NCBI RefSeq assembly: GCF_015461805.1
Contig: NZ_JACVZE010000007.1
Location: forward strand, 310,001-374,000
Direction of reading: 5' to 3'
Length of the DNA stretch: 64,000 bases
From: Pseudomonas pisciculturae
GTDB lineage: Bacteria; Pseudomonadota; Gammaproteobacteria; Pseudomonadales; Pseudomonadaceae
Part shown: positions 7,554-16,013 of the stretch, piece after piece
How the letters are laid out: every line of letters begins with the position of its first letter
How positions within the stretch are numbered: the stretch's first letter is position 1
The notes under the pieces: model-generated
Databases searched by the model: none
What the model saw: only the letters and a program-made list of their open reading frames with translations
Told to the model about the DNA's origin: nothing
Program-made: the position numbers and the translations under genes

Positions 7554-8251
7554 GCCGTCGCCTCCTGGCAGGCCTTGAGCAAGGCCAGCGCCAACGGCGG
7601 GGTGATGCCCTTGAGCGCTGCGCGTTCGGGTTGGAACAGGGTGGCGATGAAGAAAGGGTGGTCGAGCAGTTCCACCGCGCGTAGTTCGCCCGCCGCGTCG
7701 TGGCCGCCGGGGATCAAGTCACCGTCCAGCAAGGCATCGAGAAACGCAGGGTTGACCCCGTAGCGGCAGCGATAGCCTTCGCTGAGATCAAGGGTGCCGT
7801 AGGCCTCGGCGATCCGGGTGTAGGGCACCAGGCGTACGGTGTCGGTGGCTTCCACCAGTGAGCAACGCAGTGGTGTGATAACTGCACGTTTAGACGACGG
7901 TGCCAGCTCACCGTGTTCGGCGTCGGCCCAGCCCAGTACGTTGCGGGCATATTCCAGCACCGCATGTTGAAACCCGCCGCAGGTACCGAGGAAAGGTCGC
8001 TTTTGTTCGCGGGCAAAGCGAATCGCGCGCATGGCACCGTCGGTGTCGCGGTAAGGGCTGGCGGGTACGCACCAAAAGCCGTCGAAGCCGTGGAGTGATG
8101 GGGGCAAGGTGTCCGTGGCCAACCACTGAACATGAACCGTCAAACCCAGGGTGTCGGCGGCCTGTTGCAGCGCCAGGGGGATGGCCTGGTGGGCGATTAC
8201 TTCAGGGTTGTAATCGCCGATCAAGGCGAGGTGCAGCGCGGTGGTTTTCAT
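7550..8251 (-). CDS. CTP synthase C-terminal-like class I glutamine amidotransferase domain protein
   Basis: Stand-alone amidotransferase-like protein of 233 residues related to the glutaminase half of CTP synthase. It begins MKTTALHLALIGDYNP, has the nucleophile elbow FLGTCGGFQHAVLEYARNVLG (Cys in GTCGG; canonical CTP synthase has GICLG) and a late histidine in the segment DHPFFIATLFQPE, where glutaminases carry the His-x-Glu dyad. Some members of this family are annotated as selenoproteins with Sec at the nucleophile; here it is Cys. There is no synthetase domain, so true glutamine hydrolysis is uncertain. Start ATG at 8251 (or 8254). An upstream in-frame ATG at 8314 runs into the LysR promoter region. 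Coupled to the ABM gene. Confidence 0.8.
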   Translation of the reverse strand: MKTTALHLALIGDYNPEVIAHQAIPLALQQAADTLGLTVHVQWLATDTLPPSLHGFDGFWCVPASPYRDTDGAMRAIRFAREQKRPFLGTCGGFQHAVLEYARNVLGWADAEHGELAPSSKRAVITPLRCSLVEATDTVRLVPYTRIAEAYGTLDLSEGYRCRYGVNPAFLDALLDGDLIPGGHDAAGELRAVELLDHPFFIATLFQPERAALKGITPPLALALLKACQEATA

Positions 8252-8358
8252 CATGTATGGCCCGTAGCTTGTGGTGTCTTGGGGGGCACTATAAATTGGC
8301 GTCGATGCAATCAATATTGGCGTTTACCCATAGGTTCAATGCAGTGACGCACTATCAA

Positions 8359-9228
8359 ATGGATTACCCCGACCTGACGTTGATCCTTGCCCTGGTGCGC
8401 GGGGGCACGCTGGCACGGGCGGCGGCGTTATTGCGGGTGGATGTATCCACCGTGTTCCGTGCGGTGCGGCGCCTGGAAGCGGCGCTGGGCCAGACGCTGT
8501 TCGAAAAAAGCCGCGCGGGCTACCTGCCCACCAGCCTGGCCACAGACCTGGCGCAGCAGGCTGAACGCGCAGAACAAGCCCTGCAAGCCGCACGGATTGG
8601 CGTGGAGCAGGGCGGTGAAGTGATCAGCGGCACGGTGCGCCTGACCTGCACCGACTCGGTGTTGCAAGGCTTGCTGCTGCCGGCGCTGGCGCAGTTCATG
8701 CCGGCGTACCCGGCGCTGGTCCTGGAGCTGAGTACTTCGAATGATTTTGCCAACCTCAGTCGCCGTGACGCCGACATCGCCCTACGCCTGACCCGCACGC
8801 CCCCCGAGCACCTTGTAGGACGTTGCCTGGGCACGGTGGCTTATCAGGTTTGTGCAAGCCCCGCCTACGCCCGCCAGCACGAGGGCCGTGAGTTGGCCGA
8901 GTTGGCCTGGATCGCCCCGGATGACTTCCTGCCCGACCATCCCACCGTCGCCTGGCGCCGTGAACACCTGCCGGGCGTGCGGCCCCGTTATCGCTGCAAC
9001 AGTATGTTGTCGGTCACCGAGTTGGTACGGGCGGGAATGGGCGTGGCGGCGTTGCCGGATTTTCTGCTCGATGGCGCCTTGCAACCGCTGGGGCCTGCCT
9101 TGGCAGGGCATGACACCGCGCTATGGCTGCTGACGCGTCCGGATTGCCGGGCGTTGCGCTCAGTGGTGACGTTGTTTGATGAGTTGGGTCGGCATGTGCA
9201 GATAAAATCCCAGGCACGCCACGCTTAA
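8359..9228 (+). CDS. LysR-family transcriptional regulator
   Basis: DNA-binding regulator of 289 residues. N-terminal winged helix-turn-helix (about 1-62; LARAAALLRVDVSTVFRAVRRLEAALGQTLFEKSR) and a periplasmic-binding-protein-like effector domain (about 88-285). It is divergent from the amidotransferase-ABM pair, the usual arrangement for a LysR regulator and its target. The interval contains two ATTGGCG direct repeats (8295 and 8316, 21 bp apart) that may be its operator. Start ATG at 8359 gives the normal LysR N-terminus MDYPDLTLILALV; an ATG at 8305 lies inside the repeats. Confidence 0.88.
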   Translation: MDYPDLTLILALVRGGTLARAAALLRVDVSTVFRAVRRLEAALGQTLFEKSRAGYLPTSLATDLAQQAERAEQALQAARIGVEQGGEVISGTVRLTCTDSVLQGLLLPALAQFMPAYPALVLELSTSNDFANLSRRDADIALRLTRTPPEHLVGRCLGTVAYQVCASPAYARQHEGRELAELAWIAPDDFLPDHPTVAWRREHLPGVRPRYRCNSMLSVTELVRAGMGVAALPDFLLDGALQPLGPALAGHDTALWLLTRPDCRALRSVVTLFDELGRHVQIKSQARHA

Positions 9229-9277
9229 AAAATGTGGGTACTGGTTTGCCTGCGATAATGGAGTATCAAGTTGACGT

Positions 9278-10336
9278 TCAGGCGGAATAGGCAATGACAT
9301 CGGCGCTGACGTTGACCCGGTTGCGCCCAGTGTCCTTGGCCACATACAGCGCCCGGTCTGCCGCATTTAGCCACATGGACGCATCGGTGTAGGACGGTTG
9401 GAAATCCGCCAGGCCGATGCTCAGGCTGACGCGCAAATCAGGGATCTGCGGGTTGCGGTAGTTACTGAAGGTTTCGCGCATGCGCTCCATAGCCTGCGCG
9501 GCTTGTACCAGGGGCAGCTGCGGAAGAATCACGCAGAACTCATCGCCACCGTAACGCCCGGCCAGATCGTTTTCCCGCAGATTGCGACGTAACTCCAGGC
9601 TCAACTGCCGTAGCACCACGTCGCCTACGATATGGCCGTGGGAGTCGTTGATCTGCTTGAAGTGGTCAATGTCGATCAACGCAATCGTGGCGTGGCTTTG
9701 CTGCTGTTGGCACTTGTGAAACTTGAGTTGCAGCAGGTCTTTCCACGAGCCGTGGTTGAGCAGGCCGGTGAGGCTGTCAATACGGCTCAAGGCGCTGAGG
9801 GCGCGTTTGTGTTCAGAGAGTTTGATTGCCAGTTGATAGCAGACCATGCCGATGGCCATCGGGTAGAGGGTCAACATCGGCAGGCACGCGTAAACCTGGG
9901 TCTGGCTGACGGACGGGTTGAATTGCAAGCCGAACAGTCCCCCCGCCACGATTATGCCAAGCCCTTGGGCCAGTAGACCGCGCATCAACAGACGTTTGCC
10001 GCCAGCAGCGACGTTGTTCATGCTGACCATCGACAGCAGCGTCACGGTAGTCAATGGGGTAAATTGCAGCGTCGCTACCCAGAAACCGCTGAATAGAGCG
10101 TCCCACACTAAGTTGCGTTGCTCTGCTTCGTAGGGGATTTTCGACCTTTTCGCCAGTTGATAAGCCACGTGCGGCCAGATAAAACCATTGACCAGCAGCA
10201 CTGACCAGAGCCACTCAGGCTTTGATAGCGGATACAGGGCGGCGATTACGCTGATGCTGCACATTGCCGTGCCGACGATTCTTGGCCCGTAGATGCGCCT
10301 GGCGAATGAAAGCCCTTTGCCTTGTCTGTTTTCCAT
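9278..10336 (-). CDS. MASE2-GGDEF diguanylate cyclase (AdrA/DgcC-like)
   Basis: Makes cyclic di-GMP from two GTP. It has 352 residues: an N-terminal MASE2 membrane sensor of several helices (about 15-185; LSFARRIYGPRIVGT and the conserved WPHVAYQ segment resemble E. coli DgcC) and a GGDEF domain (about 195-350) with an intact active site GRYGGDEFCVILP and the DSLTGLLN entry motif. No clear RxxD inhibitory site was noted five residues before GGDEF. The start at 10336 (MENRQGKG) is chosen over an upstream TTG. In enterobacteria this type drives cellulose or biofilm formation; a similar role here is inference. Confidence 0.88.
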   Translation of the reverse strand: MENRQGKGLSFARRIYGPRIVGTAMCSISVIAALYPLSKPEWLWSVLLVNGFIWPHVAYQLAKRSKIPYEAEQRNLVWDALFSGFWVATLQFTPLTTVTLLSMVSMNNVAAGGKRLLMRGLLAQGLGIIVAGGLFGLQFNPSVSQTQVYACLPMLTLYPMAIGMVCYQLAIKLSEHKRALSALSRIDSLTGLLNHGSWKDLLQLKFHKCQQQQSHATIALIDIDHFKQINDSHGHIVGDVVLRQLSLELRRNLRENDLAGRYGGDEFCVILPQLPLVQAAQAMERMRETFSNYRNPQIPDLRVSLSIGLADFQPSYTDASMWLNAADRALYVAKDTGRNRVNVSADVIAYSA

Positions 10337-10523
10337 AAATGTCTGGGTCAACTTTTTTTGCAGATTCGACAGCGCGCGTTCGCGAGATAACCGTTGATCG
10401 GATAATACCGTCGAATATTGTCAGGTATTCCTGTGAATAATCAGTGTCCTTACAGGCCATTTCTGCAATTAAGAGGGCGAATACGTCAAAAGCGACCGAT
10501 GATGTCGTTCAGGCAACAGGTTT

Positions 10524-11168
10524 TTATTGCGCGGGGAACGGCGAGACTTCATACCCGGCCAGGAACAGGTCGATGGCTGACTCGATCACACTGGCCTGGT
10601 GAGCGGCATCCAGAATGGGTTGGCCGAGGGTAATCTGGGGCCAGAAAGCGAAGGCTTTGAGCATGCCCTGGATCTGGTGGGCGGCAAACGCGGGGTCGCT
10701 GCCACTCAGGCGACCGTCTTCCTGGGCGGCGCGAACCCATTGGGTAAAGCCTTCCTCGCGCTTGCTCAGGCGGTTGACCATGTCTTGCGCACGTTCAGGT
10801 GAATGGATGGTGGCGGCGATGGCAACGCGGGCCAGGTCCAGAAAGTTGGCGTCCGACATCATCTTCATCTTGGCTTGCAGCAACCCGCGCAATTGTTCGC
10901 GCAGAGGGCGGTCGCTGGCGTAGCTCACATCCAACTGCGCGACACTGCTGGCCCAGAGTTGGTGGAGGATTTCGGCGAAGAGTTCTTCCTTGCTGGGGAA
11001 GTGGTTGTACACCGTGCGCTTGGAAACACCTGCGGTGGCGGCGATCTTGTCCATGCTGGTGACCTCAAAACCGTTCGCGCGAAACTCGGCAATGGCTGCA
11101 GTCACGATGGCTTCGCGTTTACGGTCGGTGAGGCGTTGGGGGGCAGTCATCGGCGACGTTCGGCTCAT
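10524..11168 (-). CDS. TetR/AcrR-family transcriptional regulator
   Basis: Repressor of 214 residues. TetR helix-turn-helix about 10-60 (IVTAAIAEFRANGFEVTSMDKIAATAGVSKRTVYNHFPSKEELF), then an all-helical ligand domain. Likely start ATG at 11168, or 11150 (MTAPQRL); further in-frame codons upstream cross the operator region. It is divergent from the metallo-beta-lactamase-fold gene at 11273 with 104 bp between. That interval carries the inverted repeat at 11225-11240, so it probably represses that gene and itself. Confidence 0.88.
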   Translation of the reverse strand: MSRTSPMTAPQRLTDRKREAIVTAAIAEFRANGFEVTSMDKIAATAGVSKRTVYNHFPSKEELFAEILHQLWASSVAQLDVSYASDRPLREQLRGLLQAKMKMMSDANFLDLARVAIAATIHSPERAQDMVNRLSKREEGFTQWVRAAQEDGRLSGSDPAFAAHQIQGMLKAFAFWPQITLGQPILDAAHQASVIESAIDLFLAGYEVSPFPAQ

Positions 11169-11224
11169 AGAGAAAATTACACTCGGTAGTTTACTTGCTC
11201 CGGGTTTTGTTGCAATCTTGAAAC

Positions 11225-11240
11225 TACACTGTGCAGTGTA
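11225..11240. promoter_or_regulatory. Inverted-repeat operator, probably for the TetR regulator
   Basis: Perfect 7-bp arms TACACTG / CAGTGTA separated by TG. A related TTACACT half-site lies about 50 bp to the left, next to the TetR start. Position between divergent genes fits a TetR operator. Confidence 0.6.
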
Positions 11241-11272
11241 ATTTTTGAGCGGTCTGTAGGAGTTACCTGGTA

Positions 11273-12331
11273 ATGGCCACGATTTCATCCCGCCCCGACC
11301 CCGCGCCTGTCGCCCGCCAATCGGCGGAGCAGGATCAACGGCACTTCAGCAACAACCCCCCCGTGCAACATGGCGGTCTGGGTAAAACCCTGCGCATCTT
11401 CTGGAACATGCTGTTCAACAAACCGCGCACTACTCGACCGGTTGGGCAGATCCCGGTGCAGGCGTTGACCCGCGAGCAGCTGCTGGCAGCGCCAGACCAC
11501 AGCGTGTTTCGCCTCGGGCATTCCACCGTATTACTCAAAATGCGTGGCAAGTTTTGGGTGACCGACCCGGTATTTGCCGAGCGAGCCTCGCCGTTCAGTT
11601 GGGCCGGCCCCAAGCGTTTTCATCAGCCGCCTATCAGCCTCGAAGAACTGCCGCCGTTGGAAGCGGTGATTCTTTCCCACAACCACTACGATCATCTTGA
11701 CCGCAAGGCTGTCGTCCAATTGGCCGACAAGACCCGTTACTTCCTTGCGCCTCTGGGTGTGGGCGACCTGCTCGTGAAGTGGGGCGTCAACGCCAGCAAA
11801 GTGCGGCAACTGGATTGGTGGCAAGGCACTGAGGTGGACGGCATTCGTTTTGTCGCCACGCCTGCGCAGCATTTTTCCGGTCGTGGGTTGTTCGATGCGA
11901 ACCAGACCTTGTGGTGTTCCTGGGTGATGATCGACGGCGAGCGACGAATTTTTTTTAGTGGCGACACCGGCTATTTCGATGGCTTCAAGCGCATCGGCGA
12001 ACAGTACGGCCCGTTTGACCTGACACTGATGGAAACCGGTGCTTACAACGTCGACTGGCCCCATGTGCACATGCAGCCTGAGCAAACCTTGCAGGCGCAC
12101 ATCGACCTCAAGGGCCGTTGGCTGCTGCCGATTCACAACGGTACTTTCGACTTGGCGTTCCATGCGTGGCACGAACCGTTTGACCGCATCATGGCCCTGG
12201 CGTGGGAACGCAATGTATCGATTACCACGCCACCGATGGGGCAGCCGTTCAGCCTGAACCAGCCTGAGCGGGGGTATGCGTGGTGGTTGGAGGTGGAGAC
12301 TAAGGGTGTTGAAGAACACGTTGTAGGTTAA
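11273..12331 (+). CDS. Metallo-beta-lactamase-fold hydrolase (NAPE-PLD / RomA-like)
   Basis: Protein of 352 residues with the metal-binding motif SHNHYDHLD (about 140-148), followed by further ligands in the PAQHFSGRG and FFSGDTGY segments and a late HNGT...H. The pattern matches the family containing mammalian N-acyl-phosphatidylethanolamine phospholipase D and enterobacterial RomA. No signal peptide. RBS AGGAG precedes the ATG at 11273 by a normal distance. Context with a divergent TetR repressor suggests an inducible detoxification or lipid-modifying role; the substrate is unknown. Confidence 0.85.
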   Translation: MATISSRPDPAPVARQSAEQDQRHFSNNPPVQHGGLGKTLRIFWNMLFNKPRTTRPVGQIPVQALTREQLLAAPDHSVFRLGHSTVLLKMRGKFWVTDPVFAERASPFSWAGPKRFHQPPISLEELPPLEAVILSHNHYDHLDRKAVVQLADKTRYFLAPLGVGDLLVKWGVNASKVRQLDWWQGTEVDGIRFVATPAQHFSGRGLFDANQTLWCSWVMIDGERRIFFSGDTGYFDGFKRIGEQYGPFDLTLMETGAYNVDWPHVHMQPEQTLQAHIDLKGRWLLPIHNGTFDLAFHAWHEPFDRIMALAWERNVSITTPPMGQPFSLNQPERGYAWWLEVETKGVEEHVVG

Positions 12332-12439
12332 AAGGTACGGTCCTTGAAAAATGAATTTTCAAGGTGTTTCCGCCTTGCGACAAGCGTGCGGTGACGGTGC
12401 GATGATCCCAAGAATTTTATTTCTCGGGAGTCTCTTCGG

Positions 12440-13204
12440 ATGGACGAAAAGTGTAGGAAATATTCGCGTACGTGCGTGCCGTGCCCCACGGGGGGCAATG
12501 CTTCGTTACCTTCGGATTGCATGCCTGCACCGACTCTTTCTGACACCACGATCGAGAGTTCAGGCAAGGGCGGTATTGCGTTCGGTATTGCGCCTCGGGT
12601 TTCTGAACAGTCGGTAGCCGGGTCCCCCCTTCCCAGGTTTGATGTGCCCGGGCCTCTGATGAAAACACTGCGTGATCCAGCGTTGTCCCTCAATGCCTTG
12701 AGTGGCATCGACCCCTCGGGGCCAGTCATGGTGGAAGTCCCTCTGGTGTTGAATAACAGCACCTTTACCGCTGTTCAGACATTGGCTGGTTGGCGCATAG
12801 GGTATGCCCTGCGATATGTGGGGGCCGGAGAGAGTGGGGCCATTGACCACAGTGAAGCGTTTCTCCAGGCATTGAATACCCTGCGCTCGGCGGGTGCTGT
12901 CTTGGTGCCGTTGGACTTGAACCGCAGTGACGAGATCAATCAATTAACCCTGAATACGCGAAATGAAATCGATACGTGCGTCAGCGAGCATCGCCTTGAT
13001 GCCCTGGTGTCCGAAAGTCAAAGCGCTGCGTTTCATGGCGCTTGCCGAAGCGGCTACCCGGCGTTGTGTGAGTCACTTGGGGGTGAAGCGAAGCTTTGGT
13101 TTTACGGCGCCCTTTGGGCAGGTGACCGCGTGATGGCGCTGGTGCAGGTCTATCGTCAGTTACTACAGCAGGTTGAGTTGCTGCCTACAACGGAGTGCGA
13201 GTGA
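12440..13204 (+). CDS. C-terminal-half amidase-like protein (no catalytic part)
   Basis: A 254-residue protein in which I can align only the second half of an amidase-signature enzyme. VPGPLMKTLRDPALSLNALSGIDP corresponds to the GPMTRTVRDAALLLDALAG region after the active site, GWRIGYALR... to the LKGLRIGV segment, and LDALVSESQSAAFHGACRSGYPAL...WAGDRVMALVQVY to the C-terminal LDALV...AGYPAL...EARLLALA end. The Lys-Ser-Ser catalytic region and the long middle helices are missing, so it cannot be an active amidase. RBS GGGAG lies 9 bases before the ATG, and the frame is intact for 254 codons. The first 60 residues, with four cysteines, match nothing I know. A full amidase follows 112 bp downstream. 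Could be a remnant or a partner protein. Confidence 0.6.
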   Translation: MDEKCRKYSRTCVPCPTGGNASLPSDCMPAPTLSDTTIESSGKGGIAFGIAPRVSEQSVAGSPLPRFDVPGPLMKTLRDPALSLNALSGIDPSGPVMVEVPLVLNNSTFTAVQTLAGWRIGYALRYVGAGESGAIDHSEAFLQALNTLRSAGAVLVPLDLNRSDEINQLTLNTRNEIDTCVSEHRLDALVSESQSAAFHGACRSGYPALCESLGGEAKLWFYGALWAGDRVMALVQVYRQLLQQVELLPTTECE

Positions 13205-13316
13205 TCGGCCTGGGCAGCAGGACTTGCCCCAACGGCAGTGGGTGGATGGCTTCTTAGACTGGTGTCGGGTTATCGCCTGATGGCCCGAGCATTCAGTCAA
13301 ACGGAGGGGGCATTTC

Positions 13317-14858
13317 ATGATTGGGCCAATTTCGGTAGGGGGGTGGGCTACAGGCCTGTTCGAGGCAGTTTCGGACCCTGCGCAGGGCTTTAAGAGCGCC
13401 CAGCAAATGTCAACAGAGATGGCCGAGAAGGGGAGCGTGACCTCAGAGTCCCTGGTAAAGAACTCGTTGAAGCAAATCGCCAACATTGATCAAGGGCTTC
13501 AAGGGGGTAACGCGTTTCTCGAAACCAACCCAGATGCACGAAAGGAGGCAAAAGCGCGAGACCTTGAACGTGGCAATGGGCATGTGCGTAGTTATTTGCA
13601 CGGGGTACCGGTAGCGCTGAAGGACGTGTTTGAAACCAAAGACCGCATGCAGACCAGCGCAGGCTCCAAGGCGTTGGTGGGGGCGCCCGCGACTAAAAAT
13701 GCAAAGGTCGTCGACAATTTGTTGAAGGCGGGTGTGGTGGTTTTGGGTAAAACCAATATGAGCGAGTTGTCCAACTACCGTTCTTTATCGCCAACTAATG
13801 GTTGGAGCTCGCGCGGCGGTCAGACGCTCAATCCCCATCGGTTGGGTGGCCAGGTAGCGGGGTCGAGTTCAGGTTCTGCCGTGGCGGTGGCGCAAGGGCA
13901 TGTCCCGCTGGCGCTGGGGGTTGAAACCACTGGTTCGATTATCGCACCAGCGGCATTTAATGGCGTTTTTGGCCTGAAAACAACAGTTGGGCTGATCAGC
14001 ACGGAGGGCGTAATGACCAGCTCGCGGATGGATACGGTGGGCACATTTACGCGCAATATCCGTGATGCGGCAGAGGCGCTCAACGCCATGACCGAGACCA
14101 ACGCATACGACGATGGGTTGCACACTGATGCGCTAAAGGGTAAGCGAATCGGCTACACACCCTTGCCTGAGTTGACTGCAGACGATGCCAATAATCCTGC
14201 TATCCGAGCAGATAGGAAGCACTTTGAGCAGGCGCTTGAAATCTTGAAAGATAAAGAGGCCATTCTGGTGCCGGTAGGTCGATTGGACGATGGTGTTTCG
14301 GGCGACATCTATCAGGGCTATGGCGATGCATTGTTAGCCGACGCTAAACAGCAGCTTGAGGAGTACCTGGCTGGACGCAGCGGTTTGCCGGTCAAGTCGC
14401 TGACAGAACTGATTGCCTTCAACAAACTCAACGAGAAACCCGGTGAGCCCGACCAGGCATTTCTGGAAATGATCAACGGCTTTGACTTGCCTCAGGATCA
14501 GCGCGAAAAATTGTGGGCCGATGTCATGCCAGTCTTCCAGAGCACCATCGACGGGCCGCTGAAGGCGCACAAGCTTGACGCAATGCTGTCGAACTTTCTG
14601 TCTAACAGTTATTACTTCAGCGCTGCCGCCGGCTACCCAGGCATATCGATGCCGTCCGGCATGGACGATGAAGGCATGCCAACCGCGCTTCACCTGTACG
14701 GTGCGGGTAACAGCGAGGCTACGTTGTTGTCGATCGCCTATGGGTATGAGCAAGCGTCGCAAGCCATCAGGGAGCCTGCGTTTGAGCCTGGCGCACCTTT
14801 CTCGCCAAAGCCTGTGAGCGCAGATGACGCGGTTGACGTGCAAGAAAAGGACGACTGA
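13317..14858 (+). CDS. Amidase-signature-family protein with atypical nucleophile loop
   Basis: A 513-residue protein of the amidase-signature family (Ser-cisSer-Lys hydrolases of amides). Catalytic Lys102 in VALKDVFETK, the cis-serine in AGSSSGSA (about 183-185) and nucleophile Ser207 are retained. The canonical DTGGSIR loop reads ETTGSIIAP here, losing the first glycine and the arginine, which may alter the oxyanion hole. The N-terminal 80 residues are family-atypical, and no signal peptide is evident. It has a strong GGAGGGGG ribosome site. It lies 112 bp after the half-amidase gene, same strand, and its codon choice looks less GC-rich than the core genes around it. Substrate unknown; indoleacetamide-type or other aryl amidases are alternatives. 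Confidence 0.8.
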   Translation: MIGPISVGGWATGLFEAVSDPAQGFKSAQQMSTEMAEKGSVTSESLVKNSLKQIANIDQGLQGGNAFLETNPDARKEAKARDLERGNGHVRSYLHGVPVALKDVFETKDRMQTSAGSKALVGAPATKNAKVVDNLLKAGVVVLGKTNMSELSNYRSLSPTNGWSSRGGQTLNPHRLGGQVAGSSSGSAVAVAQGHVPLALGVETTGSIIAPAAFNGVFGLKTTVGLISTEGVMTSSRMDTVGTFTRNIRDAAEALNAMTETNAYDDGLHTDALKGKRIGYTPLPELTADDANNPAIRADRKHFEQALEILKDKEAILVPVGRLDDGVSGDIYQGYGDALLADAKQQLEEYLAGRSGLPVKSLTELIAFNKLNEKPGEPDQAFLEMINGFDLPQDQREKLWADVMPVFQSTIDGPLKAHKLDAMLSNFLSNSYYFSAAAGYPGISMPSGMDDEGMPTALHLYGAGNSEATLLSIAYGYEQASQAIREPAFEPGAPFSPKPVSADDAVDVQEKDD

Positions 14859-15014
14859 TTTACCCCAAACGCTATATGCCGAGACGCAGCAGAGGTTGAT
14901 TCCTGAGTTCGAACCTTAAGATGTCGTGCGGCTTACAATTAAGGCCATGGAGGGATGCCATGGCCAACAGAATCCGCATACTCGGCGCTCCCCGGTTAAT
15001 GGTGTCGCTGTACG

Positions 15015-15395
15015 CTACGCACCATTTGGTTGAGGGGATTGTGAGTCAATTGTTGCCGCTGTCGAGCCGATCAAACGCGAGATGATGCCTTGCGCAGTAG
15101 GCTCGGCTGGTGCGGTATCAAACTGGCGAACGCTCATTCCCCATCCCGGCGCAAAACCCGGGAAAAACACCAGCCCTTCAGCCTCCAGGCGAAACGCCAG
15201 GGTCAAACGGATTTCATCCTCCACCTCGGCGTGGCTTTCAAAGCGTTGCACTGCATTCACCGCTACACCGGCCTGGCAGGCCAGGTCTTCCCGGCTCCAG
15301 CCCAGCATGGCGCGGGCTTGGGCGCTGTGTTTGGCGGTGAATTGGTGCAGGACGATCTGCTGTTCTACGAAAGAGCTCATTGCCAGGGAGGACAT
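15015..15395 (-). CDS. Xre-type helix-turn-helix regulator
   Basis: A 126-residue protein with one Cro/CI-type helix-turn-helix at about residues 22-70 (AQARAMLGWSREDLACQAGVAVNAVQRFE) and a short C-terminal extension without a recognisable domain. RBS GGAGA precedes the ATG at 15395; a second in-frame ATG occurs five codons later. A CTGT-N8-ACAG site at 15436-15451 overlaps the spacer upstream of a TATAGT -10 on this strand, so expression may be SOS-controlled. Target genes are unknown. Confidence 0.75.
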   Translation of the reverse strand: MSSLAMSSFVEQQIVLHQFTAKHSAQARAMLGWSREDLACQAGVAVNAVQRFESHAEVEDEIRLTLAFRLEAEGLVFFPGFAPGWGMSVRQFDTAPAEPTAQGIISRLIGSTAATIDSQSPQPNGA

Positions 15396-15435
15396 TGGGG
15401 GTTTCTCCAGGGTTTGATGGGGTAGGCAAACTATA

Positions 15436-15451
15436 CTGTGTTTTTGTACAG
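15436..15451. promoter_or_regulatory. LexA-like (SOS) box
   Basis: CTGT-N8-ACAG, the full consensus spacing of a LexA site. TATAGT on the minus strand (15435-15430) directly follows it, making a promoter that would be blocked by LexA. It sits 41-56 bp upstream of the Xre-type gene and ahead of the rightward small genes at 15509/15610, so either side could be the target. Confidence 0.5.
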
Positions 15452-15508
15452 TTGTTTTGACCGCTCATCAACTGGATTTTTTCTCAGCGCCTACGATGTT
15501 CTATTTTC

Positions 15509-15610
15509 ATGTCTGCAACCTCACGCTTTCGAGCTGGACAGAAGCTCGGCCTAAACGACTACGCAGGTTGCGACCTATTCAAACCCTGGGAGATACGCAG
15601 GAGGCTCTGA
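15509..15610 (+). CDS. Short coupled upstream ORF (33 codons), hypothetical
   Basis: Encodes a 33-residue basic peptide with tryptophan and cysteine (…FRAGQKLGLNDYAGCDLFKPWEIRRRL). Its TGA overlaps the ATG of the next gene by one base (TGATG), the pattern of translational coupling. No good ribosome site was found, and the sequence resembles the middle of a larger protein, so it may be a relic. Reported with low confidence. Confidence 0.3.
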   Translation: MSATSRFRAGQKLGLNDYAGCDLFKPWEIRRRL

Positions 15611-15972
15611 TGGCTATTTCTGAAAGCGATTGGAAAAAATTCAAAGAATTGAGAAAAATCGCGCTTGAGCGCTTTCACCTTGGCGTGTTGAGTGACGCAA
15701 AGTCAGTCACTGAGAACGAGGCGCTATCGCCGGTCAACCGCTACAGGACGCTCTACCGTCTGGTTGCAGCGCGTGACAAAGACATTGTGAGAATATTCGA
15801 GGGATTCAGTCGTACATGGGCCCTCGACAGCCTGGCCCTGATGGTGGCACATGATCTGTTAACGGATACCGAGCTTGCCGTGTTAAGCGAACACGCGCGG
15901 GGTGCAATTAGTTATGCGGTAAGGCAGCCTTATGAAATCAATTGGGTTGATGAACCAGAATCAGCCCCCTAA
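15610..15972 (+). CDS. Small conserved-type hypothetical protein
   Basis: A 120-residue, probably all-helical cytoplasmic protein of unknown function. Start ATG at 15610 has a perfect AGGAGG five bases upstream; the reading frame is open further upstream to 15457, but that part lacks sense as protein. Features visible: ISESDWKKFKELRKIALERF at the N-terminus and a central RYRTLYRLVAARDKDIVRIFEGFSR, a pattern I associate with small uncharacterised Pseudomonas proteins. It is followed 41 bp later by the gene at 16014, same strand. Confidence 0.65.
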   Translation: MAISESDWKKFKELRKIALERFHLGVLSDAKSVTENEALSPVNRYRTLYRLVAARDKDIVRIFEGFSRTWALDSLALMVAHDLLTDTELAVLSEHARGAISYAVRQPYEINWVDEPESAP

Positions 15973-16013
15973 GCCCTCACTTCCAGGCCACATTTGGTCT
16001 TTGAGGAACAAGC

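Noticed and set aside
9231..9257. Possible REP half after the LysR gene
   Set aside because: Only GTGGG and a loose GCCTGCGATA match; too degraded to call.
14941..14965. GGCCATGG / CCATGGCC hairpin considered as a terminator for the amidase gene
   Set aside because: No T run on either strand.
15457..15609. Upstream extension of the 120-residue gene to 15457
   Set aside because: It starts with TTG without ribosome site, while AGGAGG precedes the ATG at 15610 at ideal spacing.
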